64,000 bases of DNA, taken from positions 806,001-870,000 of the forward strand of contig NZ_CP010054.1 in NCBI RefSeq assembly GCF_000801315.1, in the 5' to 3' direction. Positions 18,234-26,721 of the stretch are shown here, piece after piece (the stretch's first letter is position 1; each line of letters opens with the position of its first letter). The notes beneath the pieces are model-generated. The model made no database searches, was not told the origin of the DNA, and was given only the letters and a program-made list of their open reading frames with translations. The stretch comes from Hymenobacter sp. DG25B. Lineage in GTDB: Bacteria; Bacteroidota; Bacteroidia; Cytophagales; Hymenobacteraceae. The position numbers and the translations under genes are program-made.

Positions 18234-18938
18234 ATGGAAAACACCCCCAAAAATCCCTCGTCTTCGTCAGCCGGTTCGGCTGCTAATAAATCTTCCCAGT
18301 CTTCTAACGCAGGTGTAAATCGTCAGAATTCGCCCGTGGCCGGTGCTTCCGGTGATACTTCTTCCCGCTCGGATCAGTCTACTTCTATTGGTAGCACACA
18401 AAGCAGCGGCCAGGGTAGTGATGTGCGCAGCCAGAGCCAGAACCAAACGCCGGGCGCCAGCCGCCAGAACCAGTCCGGCTCCAGCTCCGTGCAGCGCAAT
18501 AACGCTTCCAATGAGGACCGCAATTCGTGGATGGGCCAGGCAAACCTGAAGGATACGGTAAACCAGCTGCCCCAGTCTCTTAAGGACATCGGCTCTAAAG
18601 CCGCTGAGCAATTCAACAAGCTCTCTACCACGCAAAAAGTAGTAGGCGGTGCCCTGCTGCTGGGCGGCATCAGCTACCTGGCGTCCCGTTCTTCGGGCTC
18701 GCGCACCAGCAACCTGATGGACTCGGCCACCCGCCGGGCCCGCGACTACCGCTCCGGTAATATTCCGCGCACGGAGTCTTCGCACCGCTCCGACTGGAAT
18801 AAGCCCTCTACTTCCTCGTCTTCGTCTTCCTGGGATAAGCCCTCTTCTTCTTCGGAAACCAGCCGTTCGTTCCGGAAGTCCAGCAGCGAAACCGATACCC
18901 GGTTTGGCTCTTCTTCTGACTATGACAACGTGCTGTAA
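18234..18938 (+). CDS. Ser/Asn-rich low-complexity protein with one hydrophobic segment
   Basis: A 234-residue protein I cannot assign. Residues 1-95 are almost entirely Ser, Asn, Gln, Gly and Thr. Residues about 98-160 form the only structured-looking part, with QLPQSLKDIGSKAAEQFNKLS leading into a hydrophobic VVGGALLLGGISYLA and a basic stretch. The C-terminal third is again Ser-rich with repeated WDKPSSSS / WNKPSTSS units. The hydrophobic stretch could be a membrane anchor or helical hairpin; there is no signal peptide. Serine codon use follows the neighbouring genes, so it is not obviously foreign. A clean terminator follows at 18956. Confidence 0.7.
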   Translation: MENTPKNPSSSSAGSAANKSSQSSNAGVNRQNSPVAGASGDTSSRSDQSTSIGSTQSSGQGSDVRSQSQNQTPGASRQNQSGSSSVQRNNASNEDRNSWMGQANLKDTVNQLPQSLKDIGSKAAEQFNKLSTTQKVVGGALLLGGISYLASRSSGSRTSNLMDSATRRARDYRSGNIPRTESSHRSDWNKPSTSSSSSSWDKPSSSSETSRSFRKSSSETDTRFGSSSDYDNVL

Positions 18939-18955
18939 AGCCGTTGTAGCTTAGT

Positions 18956-18997
18956 AACAAAACAGGTCAGGTAGTTATACCTGGCCTGTTTTGTTTT
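18956..18997 (+). terminator. terminator after the Ser-rich gene
   Basis: A hairpin with arms AACAAAACAGGTCAGGTA and TACCTGGCCTGTTTTGTT (one mismatch) and a short loop is followed by TTT. It starts 17 bases after the stop at 18938. Confidence 0.85.
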
Positions 18998-19007
18998 TGA
19001 TAGGCAT

Positions 19008-19048
19008 GAAAAAGCCCCACTACGTTTGTTACGAAGTGGGGCTTTTTG
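19008..19048 (-). terminator. terminator of tRNA-Thr
   Basis: Arms AAAAAGCCCCACT and AGTGGGGCTTTTT flank a loop of about 14 bases. On the minus strand the hairpin lies directly after the tRNA CCA end. Confidence 0.8.
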
Positions 19049-19049
19049 C

Positions 19050-19125
19050 TGGAGCCTTCTACGGGACTCGAACCTGCGACCTGCTCATTACGAATGAGCT
19101 GCTCTACCAACTGAGCTAAGAAGGC
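19050..19125 (-). tRNA. tRNA-Thr (anticodon CGT)
   Basis: The 76-base minus-strand sequence folds as a cloverleaf: acceptor GCCTTCT pairing with AGAAGGC, D stem GCTC/GAGC, anticodon stem GCTCA/TGAGC with loop TTCGTAA (anticodon CGT, reading ACG), T loop TTCGAGT and an encoded CCA. The T stem GCAGG/CCCGT has one A-C mismatch and one G-T wobble. Confidence 0.95.
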
Positions 19126-19283
19126 GTTTCCCCGGGGCCGGTTGCCGCTAGGGGCAGCAAAGATAAAGAGCCCGGCAGACAATGCGCAACCTGCCGGGCA
19201 AAAATTTACCGTGCCTGCCACTAACCCCCAGGCCTGAAGCCGCGTTGGCACAAAGGCTTATCCGTTACAACTTCTTCTGATTT

Positions 19284-19739
19284 ATGAATTCATCCACCAT
19301 TACACAGTCATTAGGCAGCGGCCTGGCCGGCGCGCTGGTGCTCAACGCCCTGCACGAAACCGTGCGCCACCTGCGCCCCGCCGATGCCCCGCGCATGGAC
19401 GTTCTGGGCAAAAGAGGCCTGCGCATGCTATTATATAAGGCTGATGCGCCCCAACCCGATGACCATACGGCGTATGCCCTCACTATGGCCGGCGACGTGC
19501 TGAGTAATGGCCTCTATTATAGTCTGGTAGGCACCGGCCGGGGCGTGTGGCTGCGCGGCGCCGCTCTGGGCCTGGCGGCCGGCATAGGCGGCGTAATGCT
19601 ACCCGGGCCCATGGGTTTAGGCGAGGCGCCCAGCAACCGTACCCCGCAAACCCAGGCTATGACTGTAGCATGGTACCTGATAGGTGGCCTGGCCGCGGCC
19701 GCAGCTTCCAGACTATGGAGCCAGAGCAGTAGCCGCTAA
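19284..19739 (+). CDS. uncharacterised membrane protein
   Basis: A 151-residue protein of unknown function. Hydrophobic or Gly/Ala-rich segments suggest three or four weak membrane helices: near residues 10-25 (LGSGLAGALVLNAL), 65-80 (ALTMAGDVLSNGLYYSL), 90-110 (GAALGLAAGIGGVMLPG) and 130-145 (WYLIGGLAAAAAS). Between the first two lies a soluble, charged stretch (HETVRHLRPADAPRMDVLGKRG). It starts 158 bases from the divergent tRNA and is followed by the FkbM methyltransferase gene, which may be separately transcribed. Confidence 0.68.
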   Translation: MNSSTITQSLGSGLAGALVLNALHETVRHLRPADAPRMDVLGKRGLRMLLYKADAPQPDDHTAYALTMAGDVLSNGLYYSLVGTGRGVWLRGAALGLAAGIGGVMLPGPMGLGEAPSNRTPQTQAMTVAWYLIGGLAAAAASRLWSQSSSR

Positions 19740-19807
19740 AAGAGCAAAGCGTCTGTTTGCAAAGAAGGCTGCGCGTTTCCCGGGTTTCCGGCATCTTTGT
19801 GGCCGTA

Positions 19808-20578
19808 ATGAAACAACTCCGCAAACTTCTGGTGCAGGCGCTCGGCTTTGAGCGGTATATCCGTCTGGTAAGCCGCGTGTACCTGCGGCTGGTGGGCGCG
19901 GGGTGGGGCAAACAGAAGTACCCGGAGCTTTTTTTTCTTTCGAAGATTGTGCAGCCGGGCTTTGTGTGCGTGGATATTGGCGCCAACCTGGGCTACTATT
20001 CCGTGGCACTTTCCCGCCTGGTGGGGCCGCAGGGCCGCGTGCTGGCCGTGGAGCCTATTCCGCTGTTTCAGCAGATCTGGCAGGATAATGTGCGCCTGAG
20101 CGGCTACCAAAACCTTACCCTCTTGCCTTACGCCCTGGGCGGCGAAAACGCCACCGTGCAAATGGGCACCCCGGAGCGCGACGGCCTGCTACACCACGGC
20201 ATGACCAAAGTAGCGGCCAGCAACACCCAGGAACAATATGCCCGCACCTACGAGGTGCCCATGCGCGTGCCCGATGAGTTGTTTGCCGATCTGCCCCGCC
20301 TGGATTTTGTGAAGTGTGATGTGGAAGGCTTCGAGTACGAGGTGTTCCGCCACATGCAGCACACACTCCGCCGCTTCCGCCCGCTTATCCAAACGGAGCT
20401 CAATGGCCTGGAAAACCGCCGCCAGGTAACGACCCTGCTGGAAACGCTGGGCTACAAACCATTTGTGCTGTCTGAGCGTTCTGACCTCGTACCGTGCAGC
20501 CCGGCGCAGCTGGAAAGCGCCGTTTCCGCTGATTTTTACTTTCAACCCACCAACCCTGCCGCTCCGGCGGCTCTCTGA
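19808..20578 (+). CDS. FkbM family methyltransferase
   Basis: A 256-residue SAM-dependent methyltransferase of the FkbM type, which usually O-methylates sugars or polyketides. The SAM-binding motif I is CVDIGANLGYYSVALSRL (about residues 56-73), followed by the acidic VLAVEPIP loop. The FkbM-specific DFVKCDVEGFEYEVFRHM lies near residue 165. The frame opens 17 codons earlier, but the ATG at 19808 (MKQLRKLL) follows a CATCTTTG box at 19793-19800 and gives the usual family start. Its stop overlaps the next start by one base, so the DUF4834 gene is co-translated. No glycan cluster is nearby to hint at a substrate. Confidence 0.88.
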   Translation: MKQLRKLLVQALGFERYIRLVSRVYLRLVGAGWGKQKYPELFFLSKIVQPGFVCVDIGANLGYYSVALSRLVGPQGRVLAVEPIPLFQQIWQDNVRLSGYQNLTLLPYALGGENATVQMGTPERDGLLHHGMTKVAASNTQEQYARTYEVPMRVPDELFADLPRLDFVKCDVEGFEYEVFRHMQHTLRRFRPLIQTELNGLENRRQVTTLLETLGYKPFVLSERSDLVPCSPAQLESAVSADFYFQPTNPAAPAAL

Positions 20579-20862
20579 TGGTTAAGTTTCTGCTCACCCT
20601 TCTCATTATTTCTCTGATTATGCGCTTCGTGGTGCCGGTGGTGCTGCGACTGGTGGTAGGCCGGTTTGTGCAAAAGCAGGCCCGCCGCTACAGTCAGCAG
20701 TTTGGCGGCCAGGCACCCTTCGAAGCTCCATTCAGCCAGCCCAAGCCTAACGGTTCCACTGCTACCGGTGATGTGCGCGTGGACTACGTGCCGCCCAAGC
20801 CCGCCGAAAAACCGCAGGAATTCAAAGGCGGCGAGTACGTTGACTTTGAGGAAGTGAAGTAA
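20578..20862 (+). CDS. DUF4834-like small membrane protein
   Basis: A 94-residue protein with one N-terminal membrane helix (FLLTLLIISLIMRFVVPVVL), a basic QKQARRYSQ stretch, a Pro-rich linker and the conserved acidic tail GGEYVDFEEVK. That arrangement is typical of a Bacteroidota family listed as DUF4834, whose role is unknown. The ATG overlaps the TGA of the FkbM gene. A terminator follows. Confidence 0.8.
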   Translation: MVKFLLTLLIISLIMRFVVPVVLRLVVGRFVQKQARRYSQQFGGQAPFEAPFSQPKPNGSTATGDVRVDYVPPKPAEKPQEFKGGEYVDFEEVK

Positions 20863-20910
20863 GCTGCGTTGCTTCCCACTACCGGTGGCTTGCGTTCCGA
20901 AAGCAAAATC

Positions 20911-20944
20911 AACCCTTCTGCCGGCTCCGGTAGAAGGGTTTTTT
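20911..20944 (+). terminator. terminator after the FkbM-DUF4834 pair
   Basis: AACCCTTCTGCCGG and CCGGTAGAAGGGTT pair around a CT loop and are followed by a T-tract, about 50 bases past the stop at 20862. Confidence 0.9.
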
Positions 20945-21035
20945 CGTGGCAGATAGCCGATGGGGTAGACCTGGGAATCTGAAATTGTACTGCCTGAAAT
21001 GAAATAATCAGGCTACCTTGGGGCTGCTTTCCCGG

Positions 21036-21068
21036 CTTGTATGCCGCCAAAGCAGGTTTTTAGCTTTC
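21036..21068 (+). promoter_or_regulatory. possible promoter of the YfhO-like gene
   Basis: CTTG (21036-21039), a 21-base spacer and TAGCTTTC (21061-21068) fit the TTTG / TAnnTTTG consensus with one mismatch in each box. The ATG at 21081 is 12 bases beyond, so the leader would be only a few bases long. Confidence 0.45.
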
Positions 21069-21080
21069 TTTTTTCGCCGA

Positions 21081-23627
21081 ATGACAACCGTTACCTCCGG
21101 CCCCGCGCCGCTGTGGCGGCGGGTGCTGCCGCACCTGCTGGCCGTCGTGTTTTTCCTGGTGCTGGTCGCCGTGTATTTCTCGCCTATCCTTTTTGATGGC
21201 AAAACCTTGTCCCAGCACGATATTGTGCAGTTCAATGGTGGAGCGCATGAAGCCGCCCAGTACCGTGAGGTAACGGGCAAGGAGGCCCTCTGGACGAACT
21301 CCATGTTTTCCGGCATGCCCACCTACCTCATCAGCACTCGCTTCCCCGGCGACCTGTCCCTGTACCTGCATCAGCTCTTTACCCTGCATCTGCCGGCCGT
21401 AGTGGCTAACCTGTTTCTGGCGCTGCTGTGTGGCTACGTGCTGTTTATTGCGCTGGGCGTGCGGCCTCTGCTGGCTACCGTAGGTGCCATTGCGCTGGGC
21501 TTCACCAGCTACAACCTCATTATTCTGGCTGCCGGGCACAATACCAAGTCCCTGGCGCTGGCTTACGCGCCTCTGGTGCTGGCCGGCCTGCTGGTCACCT
21601 TCCGGCGCAACAAGCTGCTGGGAACGGCGCTGTTTGCGCTGGGCCTGGCCATGAACCTGCGCTCCAATCACCTGCAGATTACCTACTACCTGCTGTTGCT
21701 GGTGCTGGTGTTTGGGGTAGTTGAGTTGATTTTTGCCATTCGGAACAACCGCCTGCCCGATTTCCTGTCCCGCACGGCGCTGCTGGGGCTGGCCGCGCTG
21801 CTGGCCGTGGGCGTAAGCTTCGGCCGCCTGTACACCACGCTGGAATACGGCAAGTACAGCATCCGGGGCCGCTCTGAGCTAACCACCCCGCCACCCACGG
21901 CTCCCGGCCAGGCGCCGGCTGCCACGGAAGAAGGCGTGGGCTCCGGCCTCGACCGGGACTATGCCTTTGGCTGGAGCTACGGCGTAGGCGAAACCATTAC
22001 GCTGCTCGTGCCCAACTACTATGGTGGTGCTTCGCAGGGTAAGCTGAGTGAGTCGTCGGAAACGGCTAAGGCGCTGAGCGCACTGGGCGTGCCGCCCATG
22101 CAGCTGAAGGATTATCTGGCGCAGCTGCCCCTGTACTGGGGTGCTCAGCCCAGCACCAGCGGCCCGGTTTATCTGGGAGCCGGCATCCTGATGCTGTTCT
22201 TCCTGGGCTTGTTTGTGGCCGACCGCCGCACCCGTATCTGGCTGCTGTCGGCTACTATTCTGTCTATTCTGCTGGCCTGGGGTAAGAACTTTGAGGTGTT
22301 CAACAACCTGATGTTTGATTACTTCCCCGGCTACAACAAGTTCCGCTCGGTGAGCATGGCGCTGGTTATTGCCCAGCTGGCCGTGCCGCTGCTGGCCGTG
22401 CTGGCCCTGGCCCGCGTGCTGCGCAGCCGCCCGGAAGTAGTACCCGCGGGTGGTCATCCGGCCTTAACCCCCAAAGCCGTTGATACGCCCGAAACCGCCG
22501 ACCTCAAGCGCAAGCTGGTGTATGCCGTGGGTATCACGGCCGGTATCTGCGTGCTGGCCTTCCTGTTTGGCCTGGGGGCTGATTTTGCTTCCCCCATCGA
22601 CAGCATGCTGCAGCAGCAGGGCTTCCCGCTGGATGCCCTGCGCCAGGACCGCGCCAGCCTCATGCACTCGGACATCTTCCGCTCACTGGTGTTTATTCTG
22701 CTGACGGCCGGGGTGCTGTGGTTCTACCTGCAGCGCAAGCTATCCGCTACCCTGGCCGTAGCCCTGGTGGGCGTGCTTACGCTGGTAGATTTGTGGAGCG
22801 TGGATAAGCGCTACCTCAACGACAGCAACTTCCAGCGCGAAACTGTGGCCCAGCAGTTTGTGCCTTCGGTGGCCGATCAGCTGATTCTGCAGGATAAAAG
22901 CCTGAGCTACCGCGTGCTGAACGCCGATAATCCCTTCAACGAAGCCAATACTTCGTACTTCCACAAGAGCCTGGGCGGCTACCACGGCGCCAAGCTGCGC
23001 CGCTATCAGGACTTAATTGAGCGGCAGATTTCCACCCGGAACCCGCAGGTGCTGGGCATGCTGAATATGCGCTACATCATCACCGGCGACCAGAAAACGC
23101 CCGTGCAGCGCAACCCCGGGGCGCTGGGCAATGCCTGGTTTGTGCGCGAGATTGAGAAGGTGCAAAACCCCGATCAGGAAATCAACGCCCTGAGCAACAC
23201 CAATCTGGCTACCACGGCCGTAGTGGATGTGTCGAAATTCCCCGTCAGCAAAACCAGCTACTCCGCGGAAGGCTCCACCATTCGCCTCACCAATTATTCC
23301 CCCGATGCCCTGCGCTACGAGGCCAATGCCGTGCAGGATGGCTTTGTGGTGTTCTCCGAAATCTATTACAAGGATGGCTGGAATGCGTATATCGATGGCA
23401 AGCTGACCCCACACCTGCGCGCCAACTACGTGCTACGCGCCCTGCCCGTGCCCGCCGGCAAGCACATCATCGATTTCAAGTTTGAGCCTACTTCCTATAA
23501 GCTGGGCAACACGGTGTCGCTCATCTCTTCGGTGGTGCTGATTCTGGCCATGGTGGCAGCGCTGGTATATGCCCTGCGCCAGAAACCGGAGCCGGTACTG
23601 GAAGAGCAAGAGAAGCTGGTAGCTTAA
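21081..23627 (+). CDS. YfhO family multi-pass membrane protein
   Basis: An 848-residue integral membrane protein of the YfhO/DUF6044-like class, which in Firmicutes is linked to glycosylation of lipoteichoic acid. About a dozen hydrophobic helices fill residues 10-560, interrupted by extracytoplasmic loops, one with a QHDIVQFNGGAHEAAQYRE motif after the first helix as in GT-C fold glycosyltransferases. A long soluble C-terminal part (about 580-820) precedes a last helix (VSLISSVVLILAMVAALVYAL). The start at 21081 (MTTVTSG) leaves out 21 upstream codons that would precede the promoter. The gene stands alone and ends at a hairpin at 23654. A glycosyl-transfer role is inferred from the family. 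Confidence 0.85.
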   Translation: MTTVTSGPAPLWRRVLPHLLAVVFFLVLVAVYFSPILFDGKTLSQHDIVQFNGGAHEAAQYREVTGKEALWTNSMFSGMPTYLISTRFPGDLSLYLHQLFTLHLPAVVANLFLALLCGYVLFIALGVRPLLATVGAIALGFTSYNLIILAAGHNTKSLALAYAPLVLAGLLVTFRRNKLLGTALFALGLAMNLRSNHLQITYYLLLLVLVFGVVELIFAIRNNRLPDFLSRTALLGLAALLAVGVSFGRLYTTLEYGKYSIRGRSELTTPPPTAPGQAPAATEEGVGSGLDRDYAFGWSYGVGETITLLVPNYYGGASQGKLSESSETAKALSALGVPPMQLKDYLAQLPLYWGAQPSTSGPVYLGAGILMLFFLGLFVADRRTRIWLLSATILSILLAWGKNFEVFNNLMFDYFPGYNKFRSVSMALVIAQLAVPLLAVLALARVLRSRPEVVPAGGHPALTPKAVDTPETADLKRKLVYAVGITAGICVLAFLFGLGADFASPIDSMLQQQGFPLDALRQDRASLMHSDIFRSLVFILLTAGVLWFYLQRKLSATLAVALVGVLTLVDLWSVDKRYLNDSNFQRETVAQQFVPSVADQLILQDKSLSYRVLNADNPFNEANTSYFHKSLGGYHGAKLRRYQDLIERQISTRNPQVLGMLNMRYIITGDQKTPVQRNPGALGNAWFVREIEKVQNPDQEINALSNTNLATTAVVDVSKFPVSKTSYSAEGSTIRLTNYSPDALRYEANAVQDGFVVFSEIYYKDGWNAYIDGKLTPHLRANYVLRALPVPAGKHIIDFKFEPTSYKLGNTVSLISSVVLILAMVAALVYALRQKPEPVLEEQEKLVA

Positions 23628-23653
23628 ATTAAGAGCAAGCTTCGGTCGGTAGT

Positions 23654-23695
23654 CTGACCCCGCTTTCGGCCTTTATGCGCCAGAAGCGGGGTCAG
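23654..23695 (+). terminator. terminator of the YfhO-like gene
   Basis: CTGACCCCGCTT and AAGCGGGGTCAG form a stem around an 18-base loop, followed by TTGTTTT. It lies about 27 bases past the stop and contains an in-frame ATG of the next gene, which argues against that ATG as a start. Confidence 0.82.
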
Positions 23696-23728
23696 TTGTT
23701 TTACAGAAGTTTTAAGAATGGTTTGCGC

Positions 23729-24700
23729 ATGAACCGAGAAGCAGGAGAGGCGCCGCTGCTGGTGCTGCAGGAGTTGGTGGAGCCGGTTGCCCAGGCGCGG
23801 GGCGTGCGACTGGTGCTGCTGCGCGATGATCTGACGCACCCTGAACTACCCGGCAACAAGTGGCGCAAGCTGAAATATAACCTGCTGGAAGCCCGACGCC
23901 AGGGACATGACACCCTACTCACTTTTGGGGGAGCCTATTCTAACCATCTGGCTGCTGTGGCTGCCGCCGGCCGTCTGACCGGCCTGCGCACCATAGGCGT
24001 AGTGCGCGGCGAGGAACTGCAAAACAGCCCAGCTTCGGCGCTGAATCCTACCTTGGCCCAAGCGGTGGCCGATGGCATGCAACTCCTGTACCTGGACCGC
24101 GCCACCTATCGGCGCAAGCAGGAGCAGGCCGTGCTGGCCGGCCTGCTCCTGCAAACCGGCCCGGCTTATATCATTCCTGAAGGCGGCTCCAATGCGCTGG
24201 CCTTGCCGGGTTGCGCCGAGCTGGTAACGGCGCTGCAAGACCAATTGCCGTTTGATTACCTCTGCGTGGCCTGTGGCACCGGCGGCACGCTGGCGGGCCT
24301 GCTCACCGGCCTGCAGGGCGCACAGCAGGCAGTGGGCGTAGCGGCTTTAAAAGGAGGGGAGTTTCTGCGTCAGGAAGTGGATGCCCTGACGCAGGCCGGT
24401 ACCGGACAGGCCTTCACCAACTACTCCCTGCAAACGCAGTATCACGCCGGCGGCTATGCCCGGTTCTCACCGGAGATTCTCGGGTTTATTCGCTCGTTTC
24501 AGGAGCGCTACGACGTATTGCTGGACCCTGTTTATACCGGCAAGCTGCTCTGGGCCGTGCTGGACTTGCTCAAGCAAGGCTATTTCCCGCCCGGTAGTAC
24601 GGTAGTAGCGGTGCACACCGGCGGCCTGCAGGGGTGGGCTGGCTTCCGGCAGCGTTTCGGTAACCGTAGTGCGTGGTGGCCGGAGGGCAGTGCCGGATAG
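23729..24700 (+). CDS. PLP-dependent D-cysteine desulfhydrase / ACC deaminase family enzyme
   Basis: A 323-residue fold-type II PLP enzyme. The likely cofactor lysine is K44 in PGNKWRKLKY, and the substrate-carboxylate loop is TFGGAYSNHLAA. A PLP phosphate-binding Gly-rich loop is ACGTGGTLAGLL. Family members release ammonia and sulfide with pyruvate from D-cysteine, or open the ring of 1-aminocyclopropane-1-carboxylate; the sequence alone does not decide. The frame extends to an ATG at 23675, but that lies within the preceding terminator, so the ATG at 23729 is chosen. Confidence 0.85.
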   Translation: MNREAGEAPLLVLQELVEPVAQARGVRLVLLRDDLTHPELPGNKWRKLKYNLLEARRQGHDTLLTFGGAYSNHLAAVAAAGRLTGLRTIGVVRGEELQNSPASALNPTLAQAVADGMQLLYLDRATYRRKQEQAVLAGLLLQTGPAYIIPEGGSNALALPGCAELVTALQDQLPFDYLCVACGTGGTLAGLLTGLQGAQQAVGVAALKGGEFLRQEVDALTQAGTGQAFTNYSLQTQYHAGGYARFSPEILGFIRSFQERYDVLLDPVYTGKLLWAVLDLLKQGYFPPGSTVVAVHTGGLQGWAGFRQRFGNRSAWWPEGSAG

Positions 24701-24826
24701 GTTTAGTCAGCAAATAGCGGCAGAATACCGTATGTACTGTTGAGGAGCTGGCAGGCAGACTTCGTTTAAATAGCTTGTCTTCGCTGTGCCAGCACCTGAA
24801 TCAGTAGCAAACCACTAATTTATCAA

Positions 24827-25459
24827 ATGCCCATAGCCCGCTTACTACGCCGTCTGCTCCCCCTGGCCTTTCTACTGCTACTGGGGTGGTTTCTGTGGAA
24901 AAAAGTAGAACCTACTCTCACCGGATTTGATCCGCTCCGGGCCGACCCGCGCATCACCGTAACCCACAACACAGTGCTGCAAAAAGTGGAAAACCTGGGC
25001 CGGCTGGAGCTGGTGCGCTACCGCTTCAAAGACGTGGTGGAGTACAAAAAAAGCACCTACCGCTTCCTGCCCGATGCCAAAGTAGCCCTTATTGTAGCCG
25101 GCGATGCTGTAGGCTGCCTGGATTTGCGCAAAGTGCGCCCCCAGGACGTGGTATTCGAAGGCGACTCGGTAGTGCGCATAGCGCTGCCCCCGGCCGAGCT
25201 GTGCACCTGGCAGGTAGACCACAGTGCCAGCAAGGTGTACAGCGTAGAAAACGGATTTTTTCAGGATGCCGAGCTGGTAGATGAAGGCTACCGCTACGCC
25301 GAGAAAAATGTGCGCCGCGCCGCCCTGCAATCCGGTATTCTGGCTCAGACTACGCAAAACGCGGAGCTTATTCTGCGCCCCATGCTGGAAACCATGACCG
25401 GCCGCCGCGTAGTGCTTACCCAACAAATGACCGTGCCGGCCCTGCCCAGGCGGCGGTAA
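24827..25459 (+). CDS. DUF4230 domain protein
   Basis: A 210-residue protein with an N-terminal membrane anchor (LPLAFLLLLGWFLW, residues 11-24) and an extracytoplasmic DUF4230 domain. The domain shows the ITVTHNTVLQKVENLGRLELVRY opening, then the conserved core of alternating beta strands (VALIVAGDAVGCLDL). DUF4230 proteins are common in bacteria and have no known function. A GNAT gene begins 25 bases downstream and may be co-transcribed. The upstream 126 bases show no clear promoter boxes. Confidence 0.8.
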   Translation: MPIARLLRRLLPLAFLLLLGWFLWKKVEPTLTGFDPLRADPRITVTHNTVLQKVENLGRLELVRYRFKDVVEYKKSTYRFLPDAKVALIVAGDAVGCLDLRKVRPQDVVFEGDSVVRIALPPAELCTWQVDHSASKVYSVENGFFQDAELVDEGYRYAEKNVRRAALQSGILAQTTQNAELILRPMLETMTGRRVVLTQQMTVPALPRRR

Positions 25460-25484
25460 CCCCGGAAAGCAGTATTCTTGGGTT

Positions 25485-26078
25485 ATGAATGCTGCTACCA
25501 ACTTTCTGCCCGGGCTCCCGCACCTGCCCACCATTACCACCAGCCGTTTGCACCTCCGCTGGCTCACGCCCGCCGATGTGCCCGCCTTGTTTACCATATT
25601 CTCTGACCCCGCCGTGATGCGCTACTGGAGCCGCCCACCCATGACGTCGGAAGCCGAAGCAGCCGCCCTCCAAGTCCAGATAGCGGAATACTTTGCTGCT
25701 CGCAGCCTGTTCCAGTGGGGCCTGGCGCGGCGCTCCGATGATGTGGTGATTGGCACCGGTACCCTGTACAGCCTCAGCAATACGAATAAACATGCCGGTA
25801 TTGGGTATGCAGTGGGCTCGGCGCATTGGCGGCAGGGCTATGGCTCCGAGGCTGTGGCGGCGCTGGTAGAATTTGCCTTCACCGAGCTGGCCCTACACCG
25901 CCTGGAGGCAGACGTGGACCCGCGCAATACGGCCTCCCGGCGCTGCCTGGAGCGCATTGGGTTTCAGCAGGAAGGCCATCAGCGGGAACGGTATTATCTG
26001 TACGAGGAATGGCAGGACGCAATATTGTATGGCCTTTTGCAGTCAGAATACCAGCCAACGGCTTTGCGGCTGAGTTAA
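25485..26078 (+). CDS. GNAT family N-acetyltransferase (RimJ/RimL-like)
   Basis: A 197-residue acetyltransferase with the typical opening TTSRLHLRWLTPADVPALF, the acetyl-CoA-binding region IGYAVGSAHWRQGYGSEAVAAL (about residues 105-127), and the RLEADVDPRNTASRRCLERIGF motif B near residue 140. RimJ/RimL relatives acetylate N-terminal amines of ribosomal proteins or small-molecule amines; the substrate here is unknown. Its stop overlaps the recX stop on the other strand by four bases. Confidence 0.88.
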   Translation: MNAATNFLPGLPHLPTITTSRLHLRWLTPADVPALFTIFSDPAVMRYWSRPPMTSEAEAAALQVQIAEYFAARSLFQWGLARRSDDVVIGTGTLYSLSNTNKHAGIGYAVGSAHWRQGYGSEAVAALVEFAFTELALHRLEADVDPRNTASRRCLERIGFQQEGHQRERYYLYEEWQDAILYGLLQSEYQPTALRLS

Positions 26079-26575
26079 TCTTCCGCCTCCGGTTCTTTGC
26101 CCAGGTCATCCATAGCCATCCGGATCAGGTCCGATTCGTAGCCTTTCAGGGTCAGGAACTGCGTCAGCTTCTGGCGGCGCTTGGCGGGGTGCCGCTCTTT
26201 TTCCTGGGCATCTTTCTTTTCCAGCAGGTCTACCAGGTTCTGGTAGTACTCGTCGCCGTCTATTTCCTTCATGCCGGCCTTAATGCAGAATTCGGAAATG
26301 CCTTTCTGCTTCAGCTCCTGCTGAATGCGGCGGCGGCCCCACTTTTTCTGGCGGTACTTGCCGCGCACAAAGCTTTTGGCGTAGCGCTCCTCATCCAGCA
26401 GTTTCTCGCGGCTCAGGCGGATGATAATCTCGCCGGCTTCGTCTTCGTCCAGGCCGTAGTCGCGCAGCTTGGCTTCCACTTCTTTAAAGTTGCGCTCCTG
26501 GTAGGTGCAGAAAGCGGCTATTTTCTGAAGCGCCTCAGCGGGCGTATAACTTTTCTTTTTCGAAGACTGAAACAT
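26075..26575 (-). CDS. recX: regulatory protein RecX
   Basis: A 166-residue three-helix-repeat protein of the RecX family, which binds RecA filaments and limits recombination and SOS activity. Visible family features are ALQKIAAFCTYQERNFKEVEAKL in repeat 1, RLSREKLLDEERYAKSFVRGKYRQKKWGRRRI in repeat 2 and a C-terminal LTLKGYESDLIRMAMDDL. The frame stays open far upstream, but those residues are Arg/Pro/Ala-rich and unlike RecX, so the ATG at 26575 (MFQSSKKK) is taken. recA is not adjacent. It is convergent with the GNAT gene. Confidence 0.9.
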   Translation of the reverse strand: MFQSSKKKSYTPAEALQKIAAFCTYQERNFKEVEAKLRDYGLDEDEAGEIIIRLSREKLLDEERYAKSFVRGKYRQKKWGRRRIQQELKQKGISEFCIKAGMKEIDGDEYYQNLVDLLEKKDAQEKERHPAKRRQKLTQFLTLKGYESDLIRMAMDDLGKEPEAED

Positions 26576-26721
26576 AAGATAGGGATTGGCGGAGCCGGTA
26601 GCAGGCAGTAAAGTAACGAGGACGGGGGCGAAGTCGTTCGGCCGGCGGCGGGTTAGGTATGCAACCCACGAAGCCGGGTTTGTCTCTATCTTCACCGGAT
26701 ATAAGACTGAGTTGAGCTGGT

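Noticed and set aside
23675..23728. Longer PLP enzyme starting at ATG 23675
   Set aside because: That codon is inside the terminator hairpin of the YfhO-like gene.
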